A stretch of 11,008 bases of DNA from Oscillospiraceae bacterium (GTDB taxonomy: Bacteria > Bacillota > Clostridia > Oscillospirales > Oscillospiraceae). Both the position numbers and the translations under genes were made by a program. The notes below the pieces were generated by a model, which did not search any database, was not told where the DNA came from, and saw only the letters and a program-made list of their open reading frames with translations. The stretch lies in NCBI GenBank assembly GCA_024404215.1, contig JAKSQI010000041.1, positions 1 through 11,008 on the forward strand, written 5' to 3'. Of this stretch, positions 6,351 through 11,008 are shown one piece after another. Position 1 is the first letter of the stretch. Each line of letters begins with the position of its first letter.

Positions 6351-6670
6351 TTTGTTGTGTCCTCCTAACACGTACGTTCTTTCACGGCATTGGGTACCGT
6401 GATGTATTGCGTACGGATGAGAAATCCTGCACACGCAACCGTGCGTATCACTCCTGTTCAAGAAAAAAGCCGGCAGAAAAGCAACAATTTCCGGCCGGTT
6501 TCCCTGCGCAGGCGATATACGCCATACGTACAGTATTTCTCAGCCGCCCGATTGCGTATCGGCACGGAGCCGATACCGGACATACTCCCCGGAAGTGACC
6601 AGGCCAAGCCTGCAATCTCCCGGATCAACGCAATTTTGCACACAAAAAGACACACGAGCCCTTAGCGTGC
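6351..6670 (-). promoter_or_regulatory. Structured S10-operon leader RNA (predicted)
   Basis: This is the predicted untranslated leader between the promoter and rpsJ, about 320 nt. Read on the minus strand it holds a series of clean stems: CAGGC/GCCTG with a 3-base loop (6612-6600); an 8-bp GTATCGGC/GCCGATAC stem with a 5-base loop (6576-6556); GGCG/CGCC (6523-6511); a terminator-like hairpin (6496-6463); ATACGCA/TGCGTGT with a CGGT loop (6448-6431); and TCACGG/CCGTGA (6402-6382), just before the ribosome binding site at 6366-6361. A leader of this length with a terminator inside it suggests attenuation control. E. coli controls its S10 operon through an L4-responsive leader, but I cannot say whether this RNA responds to L4. 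No T-box or known riboswitch core is recognisable by eye. Confidence 0.6.
6463..6496 (-). terminator. Candidate attenuator terminator in rpsJ leader
   Basis: On the minus strand GCCGG (6495-6491) pairs with CCGGC (6473-6469), with a flanking G-U pair, and is followed directly by six T residues (6468-6463). The loop is about 17 bases and may be partly closed by AAA/TTT pairing. A competing register (CCGGC 6498-6494 with GCCGG 6474-6470) gives an equally GC-rich stem. It lies about 175 bases after the predicted start of transcription and 112 bases before the rpsJ start codon, so it would cut off the operon transcript unless bypassed. Confidence 0.6.
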
Positions 6671-6676
6671 CCACAT

Positions 6677-6737
6677 AGAATACCAAAAGGCCCATCAAAA
6701 GTCAAGCATTTTTCTTTTATTTTTAAAAAGAATTTTC
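6677..6737 (-). promoter_or_regulatory. S10-operon promoter with UP-like A/T stretch
   Basis: Read on the minus strand, TTGACT (6705-6700) and TATTCT (6682-6677) are separated by exactly 17 bases, a good housekeeping-sigma promoter, predicting a start near 6670. Upstream of the -35 box, 6708-6737 is almost purely A/T with A and T runs, as in the UP elements of strongly expressed ribosomal promoters. It is the only convincing minus-strand promoter between the divergent genes. Confidence 0.75.
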
Positions 6738-6814
6738 CTTCTCAGCAAGCAATCTCTCCCCCCTCTTCATGTGCCGGACGGGGGTATCATGCCCTATTTG
6801 TGTTTCCCCTCCTG

Positions 6815-6844
6815 TTGACGAATCCGGGAGTTTCGGCGTATAAT
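6815..6844 (+). promoter_or_regulatory. Promoter of the TPR gene
   Basis: TTGACG (6815-6820) and a perfect TATAAT (6839-6844) are separated by 18 bases, predicting a start near 6851 and a leader of about 50 bases to the ATG at 6902. It diverges from the S10-operon promoter, with about 110 bases between the two -35 boxes. The 6738-6814 stretch between them holds nothing else I can support. Confidence 0.75.
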
Positions 6845-6901
6845 ATACATATTAATTATAGTATACAGCAGTGTAAATACATCATTAACGGAGGAATTCC
6901 C

Positions 6902-7870
6902 ATGGCAGCTTTTGATATTCAGGGCTTTTACAAAAAGCTTGATGAACACTTTGCCCGCTACGACAACGCCGCTACCGAAAGGTTTTTAATGGACAGTCTG
7001 GCCGAGGCTGAGTCCTACATGATTATCCCCAGTGAATGCAGCAGCTGCAGCGACCACACCGATCACACTCCTGAGGAAACCGTAGCCTGCATGAGTGATC
7101 AGGAAAAGCAGTGGATTTTGGAGTGCAGCGACTCCCGCATTGCCATTTTAAATGAGATGGCCTGTTTTTACCGTGGCACCAGCCAATTTGATAAATGCCT
7201 GCATTGCTTTGCACTGGTCAAGGACGAAATGGACAACCGTGGTTTGGAGCACAACAGTGCTTATGCCGTTGTTATGCTGAACATGGCCGGCGCCCTTCGT
7301 TTGATGGGCAAGTTTGAGGAATCCTTGGCCGCCTTCGGCGAAGCTGAGAGAATACTGCAAACCAGCAGCAACACCGATGCCTATGAATTTGCCGGCCTTT
7401 ACAACAACACCGGTTTGGTCTACCAGGACATGGGCCGTTTGGATTTAGCCGCCCAAAGCTTTGAGAAGGCTTTGGAGTATCTCCAAAAGGTTCCCGACAA
7501 CGATGCGGAAATTGCTACCAATCACGCCAACCTGGCTATTACCTATTATAATAGTGGCAAGGCCGAGCAGGCTTTGGCCTGCCTGGACAAGGCCCTCTCT
7601 ATTTTTGAAACCCTGGATGGCGGCATGAATCCCCATTACGCCGGCGCCCTGAACACCAAGGCTGCTATCGCCTATCATGCCGGCCGCTATGCCGAGGCTG
7701 CTTCCCTGTTTGTTACAGCGGGCGAGAAGACCAAGCTGATTTTCGGTGAAAACAAGGACTATGCCCTGCTCTGTCGAAATGCCAGTGCTGCTTTCAGCCA
7801 GGCCGGTGACAGCGACAGCGCCAAGCGCTATGCCGATTTGGCCGAGGCCGTCTCTGCCAAGCTGAACTAA
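6902..7870 (+). CDS. Tetratricopeptide-repeat protein of unknown function
   Basis: The 322-residue product has no signal peptide or membrane segment and is probably cytosolic. From about residue 80 to the end it is built of TPR-like helix pairs, seen best at 123-155 (MLNMAGALRLMGKFEESLAAF), 165-196 (LYNNTGLVYQDMGRLDLAAQ), 208-237 (HANLAITYYNSGKAEQALAC), 247-275 (GALNTKAAIAYHAGRYAEAA) and 288-318. Such repeats normally bind partner proteins. The N-terminal part is different and carries Cys46-x2-Cys49-x2-His52-x2-His55, a possible metal site. I choose the ATG at 6902 because GGAGG (6890-6894) lies seven bases before it; the frame is open to 6800, but that start lies upstream of the promoter. 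Which process it serves is not visible from the sequence. Confidence 0.85.
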   Translation: MAAFDIQGFYKKLDEHFARYDNAATERFLMDSLAEAESYMIIPSECSSCSDHTDHTPEETVACMSDQEKQWILECSDSRIAILNEMACFYRGTSQFDKCLHCFALVKDEMDNRGLEHNSAYAVVMLNMAGALRLMGKFEESLAAFGEAERILQTSSNTDAYEFAGLYNNTGLVYQDMGRLDLAAQSFEKALEYLQKVPDNDAEIATNHANLAITYYNSGKAEQALACLDKALSIFETLDGGMNPHYAGALNTKAAIAYHAGRYAEAASLFVTAGEKTKLIFGENKDYALLCRNASAAFSQAGDSDSAKRYADLAEAVSAKLN

Positions 7871-7883
7871 GACCATTCTTTTT

Positions 7884-7909
7884 GGGGCTGTGCACGCACA
7901 GCCCCTTTT
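7884..7909 (+). terminator. Intrinsic terminator after the TPR gene
   Basis: GGGGCTGTG (7884-7892) and CACAGCCCC (7897-7905) form a perfect 9-bp stem with a CACG loop, followed by TTTTC. It starts 13 bases after the TPR stop codon and ends 34 bases before the dnaE start. The opposite strand has A residues, not T residues, after the stem, so it should work only on the plus strand. Confidence 0.85.
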
Positions 7910-7943
7910 CTGCCTGTACGCCCTTGTCAACTAAGGAGTCTCT

Positions 7944-10900
7944 ATGAGTTTTGTTCACCTTCACCTTCATACCGAATACAGCCTGTTGGATGGAGCCTGC
8001 CGCATCAAAGACCTGGTAAAGCGGGTTGCCGAGCTGGGGCAGGCTGCCTGCGCCATTACCGACCATGGGGTCATGTACGGCGCCATAAACTTTTACAAAG
8101 CCTGCAAGGAGGCCGGCATCAAGCCCCTGATTGGCTGTGAGGTATACGTTGCTGCCCGTTCCCGCTTTGACAAGGAACGGGAATACGATTCCGCCCGCTA
8201 CCACCTGGTTCTGCTCTGCAAAAATGAGACCGGCTACCGCAACCTTTGTCAGCTGGTAAGCCGAAGCTTCACAGAGGGCTTTTATACCAAGCCCCGAGTA
8301 GACTGGGAGCTGCTGCGTCGCTACAGTGAGGGGCTGGTCGCCCTCAGTGCCTGCCTTGCCGGTGAAATTCCCCGTGCCCTCATGGAGGACCAGTATGACA
8401 AGGCTAAAAAGCTGGCTCTGGACATGCGTGAAATCTTTGGTTCTGACAGCTTTTTTCTTGAGTTGCAGGACCATGGCATCCGGGAACAGCAGGCTGTTAA
8501 TACAGGTCTGCTCCGCCTGCACAGGGAAACGGGAATCCCGCTGGTCGTAACCAACGACTGCCATTACATCACCAAAGAAGATGCCTACGCTCAGGATGTA
8601 CTGCTCTGCATTCAGACCGGCAAGACCGTGGATGATGTTGATCGCATGCGTTTTGAAACCGACGAATTCTACGTGAAATCCGAGGATGAAATGCGTGCCC
8701 TCTTTCCGGACTGTCCGGAAGCCGCAGATAACACCAATCGCATTGCCGATCTCTGCAATCTGGAGTTTGAATTCGGCCACTATCACCTTCCGGAGTTTGC
8801 CCTACCCCCAGGAGTCACCAGTGCCGGTTATCTGCGCGAGCAATGCCAAAAGGGCTTCCGCAAGCGTTTTGGTGACGGCAGCCCCGAGCTGCTGGCACAG
8901 CTGGATTATGAACTGGACATGATTGAACGCATGGGCTTCACTGACTATTTTCTCATTGTTCAGGATTTTGTCATGTTCGCAAAAAACGCCGGCATTCCTG
9001 TAGGTCCCGGTCGCGGAAGTGCTGCCGGCAGCATTGTATCCTATTGTCTTGAAATCACCGATATCGATCCGGTAAAGTACAGCCTTTACTTTGAACGCTT
9101 CCTGAATCCGGAACGGGTCAGTATGCCCGATATTGATATGGATTTCTGTGAACGCCGCAGAGGCGAGGTCATTGATTATGTCAAGCGGAAATACGGCGAA
9201 GACCATGTGGCCCAGATTGTAACCTTTAATACCCTGAAGGCCAAAAATGCCGTCCGCAACGTTTCCAAGGCCATGTCCCTCAGCTTCTCCGAAGAAAACG
9301 CCCTGGCCAAGGAAATCCCCAATGTATTGAATATTCGCCTCAGTCAAGCGGTGGAAACCAGCAAAGCACTCCGGGAACAAATGGAGAAGGATGAAAGAGT
9401 TCGTCGCGTCATTCAGACTGCCATGGCACTGGAGGACATGCCTAAGGACTCCGGTACCCACGCCGCCGGTGTAGTTATTACCAAACGACCGGTCAGTGAC
9501 TACGTCCCCCTCACCCTGTCCAAAAAGGATGATTCCATAGCCACCCAGTATGTCATGACCACCCTGGAAGAGCTGGGTCTTCTGAAAATGGATTTTCTCG
9601 GTCTTCGCACCCTCACCGTAATTGACGATGCTGTGAAGGCCATTCACCGGCACACACCGGATTTTGACATCAAGACCATACCGGACAACGACGAAGGCAC
9701 CTATGCCATGCTTTCCGCCGGAAAAACCATGGGCGTGTTCCAGATGGAATCCACGGGTATTACGGCTGTATGCACCGGTCTGCAGCCAAAGAGCATTGAA
9801 GACATAACCGCTATTATTGCCCTCTACCGTCCGGGTCCCATGGACAGCATCCCACGCTTTTTGGATAACAACCGCCACCCGGAGAGGATTAGCTACAAGC
9901 ACCCCATGCTGGAGCCTATTTTGCAGGTAACCTACGGTTGCATTGTGTATCAGGAGCAGGTTTTGGAGATTCTCCGCAAGCTGGGAGGCTTCTCCCTTGG
10001 GCAGGCAGATATGATTCGCCGGGCCATGAGCAAAAAAAAGCAGGCCGCCATTGTAAAGGAAAGAGAGACCTTTATCCACGGTGACCCGGAAAGAGGTATC
10101 TGCGGCGCTGTAGCCAATGGCATCCCGGCACAGATTGCCGCCGCCATCTACGACGAAATCCTGGACTTTGCCAATTACGCCTTCAACAAGGCACACGCCG
10201 TATCCTATGCGGTTGTTTGCTATCAGACCGCCTATCTCAAATGCCATTACCCCAAAGAATACATGGCTGCCCTTATGAGCAGCGTATTGGATAATCCGGA
10301 AAAGGTAGCCGAGTATACGGCCGAATGTAAAGAAATGGGCATTTCCCTGCTGCCGCCTGACGTAAACGAATCCCGGGACATGTTCACCGTATCCGGCGAT
10401 TACATCCGCTATGGTCTGGTAGCCGTCAAGGGCATCGGCTGGGGTCTGATTCGAGCTTTGATGCAGGAACGCACCGCTGGTGGCCCCTTTACCGGCTTTG
10501 AGGACTTCTGTAGTCGAATGACCGGCAATGAGCTGAATCGGCGAGCCGCTGAAAGTCTCATCAAATGCGGCTGTTTTGATAGCCTGGGGGCCACGCGCAA
10601 GCAATTGATGCATGTCTGCGGCATGGTGCTGGACGGTGTTGCCGATGCCAGACGCAACAACATTGCCGGTCAGATGGATTTGTTCGGCGTCGGCTGCGGA
10701 GAGGATATCCCTCACATTGACCTGCCCCCTGTAGGGGAATACAGCCGCCAGGAGCTCATGTCCATGGAACACGAGGTTACCGGCCTCTACTTGTCCGGGC
10801 ACCCCATGGACGATTACCGTGCCCCTGCCAAAGCCGCCGGTGCCGTTCCGCTGGGCCTGATTCTGTCAGATTTCGCTTCCAATGAGGGACCCCGGCGTTT

Positions 10901-11008
10901 TCGAGATGACCAAAAGCTCCTGCTGGCAGGCATCATAGATGCTGTAAAAACCACGCCCACCAAGAATAACTCCATGATGGCCTATATTACACTGGATGAC
11001 GGCAGCGG
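7944..11008 (+). CDS. dnaE: DNA polymerase III subunit alpha, 3' end outside window
   Basis: DnaE is a C-family replicative DNA polymerase. 1021 codons are present out of about 1150. The N-terminal PHP domain (1-270) keeps a full-looking metal site: the HLHLH run at 5-9, Asp16, His41 of TDHG, Glu66, His87, Cys137, and Asp205/His207 of NDCHY. The palm has PGRGSAAGS (from 355) and PDIDMDF with Asp396 and Asp398, plus Asp550 in MDFLGLRTLT; these match the three E. coli catalytic aspartates (401, 403, 555). Fingers residues include LGQADMIRRAMSKKK and NKAHAVSYA. A helix-hairpin-helix segment (VAVKGIGWGLI) follows, then a beta-clamp-binding motif QMDLF at 910-914, then the start of the OB fold. 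The ATG follows AAGGAG by five bases. Clostridia usually also carry PolC; that gene is not in this window. Confidence 0.98.
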   Translation, partial: MSFVHLHLHTEYSLLDGACRIKDLVKRVAELGQAACAITDHGVMYGAINFYKACKEAGIKPLIGCEVYVAARSRFDKEREYDSARYHLVLLCKNETGYRNLCQLVSRSFTEGFYTKPRVDWELLRRYSEGLVALSACLAGEIPRALMEDQYDKAKKLALDMREIFGSDSFFLELQDHGIREQQAVNTGLLRLHRETGIPLVVTNDCHYITKEDAYAQDVLLCIQTGKTVDDVDRMRFETDEFYVKSEDEMRALFPDCPEAADNTNRIADLCNLEFEFGHYHLPEFALPPGVTSAGYLREQCQKGFRKRFGDGSPELLAQLDYELDMIERMGFTDYFLIVQDFVMFAKNAGIPVGPGRGSAAGSIVSYCLEITDIDPVKYSLYFERFLNPERVSMPDIDMDFCERRRGEVIDYVKRKYGEDHVAQIVTFNTLKAKNAVRNVSKAMSLSFSEENALAKEIPNVLNIRLSQAVETSKALREQMEKDERVRRVIQTAMALEDMPKDSGTHAAGVVITKRPVSDYVPLTLSKKDDSIATQYVMTTLEELGLLKMDFLGLRTLTVIDDAVKAIHRHTPDFDIKTIPDNDEGTYAMLSAGKTMGVFQMESTGITAVCTGLQPKSIEDITAIIALYRPGPMDSIPRFLDNNRHPERISYKHPMLEPILQVTYGCIVYQEQVLEILRKLGGFSLGQADMIRRAMSKKKQAAIVKERETFIHGDPERGICGAVANGIPAQIAAAIYDEILDFANYAFNKAHAVSYAVVCYQTAYLKCHYPKEYMAALMSSVLDNPEKVAEYTAECKEMGISLLPPDVNESRDMFTVSGDYIRYGLVAVKGIGWGLIRALMQERTAGGPFTGFEDFCSRMTGNELNRRAAESLIKCGCFDSLGATRKQLMHVCGMVLDGVADARRNNIAGQMDLFGVGCGEDIPHIDLPPVGEYSRQELMSMEHEVTGLYLSGHPMDDYRAPAKAAGAVPLGLILSDFASNEGPRRFRDDQKLLLAGIIDAVKTTPTKNNSMMAYITLDDGS

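Noticed and set aside
6351..6461. Upstream extension of the rpsJ frame to a start at 6461 (37 extra residues)
   Set aside because: The extension has no S10 similarity and overlaps the leader hairpins; the AGGAGG at 6366-6361 fits the ATG at 6350 and the family N-terminus.
6458..6655. 65-codon minus-strand frame in the S10 leader (GTG at 6655, internal ATG at 6583) ending at the terminator hairpin
   Set aside because: Considered as an attenuation leader peptide. The possible ribosome binding sites are too close to the starts, the peptide has no run of a single regulatory amino acid, and the region is better explained as folded RNA. Ribosome profiling could overturn this.
6758..6784. CCCCC/GGGGG complementarity in the divergent control region
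   Set aside because: Only five pairs with a 16-base loop, no U run after it, and upstream of both predicted transcripts; probably chance.
6800..6901. Start of the TPR frame at 6800 (34 extra residues)
   Set aside because: It lies upstream of the TTGACG/TATAAT promoter and has no ribosome binding site, while 6902 has GGAGG at good spacing.
8802..10802. 666-codon open frame on the minus strand opposite dnaE
   Set aside because: It is fully antisense to a clearly recognised dnaE with all motifs, and its product resembles no family I know. Long antisense frames arise from codon bias in well-conserved genes.
1..11008. Search for a new defence, mobile or biosynthetic system, CRISPR repeats, tRNA or rRNA genes
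   Set aside because: Every gene except the TPR protein is a recognised housekeeping gene in a conserved order, and no transposase, integrase, direct-repeat array or cloverleaf was seen.

Overview
The window looks like a chromosomal segment of a Bacillota (Firmicutes) bacterium of class Clostridia, most likely from the Oscillospiraceae/Ruminococcaceae neighbourhood. Three things point there: the gene order, the strong AGGAGG-type ribosome binding sites before nearly every gene, and protein variants such as a four-cysteine L24 and a long Gly/Arg-tailed S3. Base composition is moderate, slightly above 50 % G+C by eye. The family-level placement is an inference.

Positions 1-6350, minus strand: an almost complete S10 operon running without a break into the spc operon. 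In transcription order the genes are rpsJ, rplC, rplD, rplW, rplB, rpsS, rplV, rpsC, rplP, rpmC, rpsQ, rplN, rplX and the 5' part of rplE, which leaves the window at position 1. Gaps are 1-20 bases, and two junctions overlap as TAATG (rplD/rplW and rpsC/rplP). The one exception is a 126-base gap between rpsJ and rplC, which can fold into two hairpins. These genes supply proteins for both ribosomal subunits: the tunnel and peptidyl-transferase surroundings (L2, L3, L4, L22, L23, L29), the central protuberance and A-site side (L5, L16), the subunit interface (L14), early assembly (L24), and the small-subunit head and body (S3, S10, S19, S17).

Positions 6351-6901: a divergent control region. A good minus-strand promoter (TTGACT, 17 bases, TATTCT) with an A/T-rich upstream stretch should start the ribosomal transcript near 6670. 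This gives a leader of about 320 nt with several clean hairpins and an intrinsic-terminator-like hairpin plus six U residues about 115 bases before rpsJ. It looks like an attenuation leader and is the most interesting non-coding part of the window. A plus-strand promoter (TTGACG, 18 bases, TATAAT) faces the other way.

Positions 6902-11008, plus strand: a 322-residue tetratricopeptide-repeat protein of unknown function with an N-terminal evenly spaced Cys/His cluster, then a strong intrinsic terminator, then dnaE (DNA polymerase III alpha subunit). dnaE is cut off by the window end after 1021 codons and retains all catalytic aspartates and an apparently intact PHP metal site. I see no mobile element, CRISPR array, tRNA or rRNA gene, and no gene cluster that looks like a new defence or biosynthetic system. 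The window is mainly housekeeping, and what novelty it offers is in RNA-level regulation and unusual protein tails.
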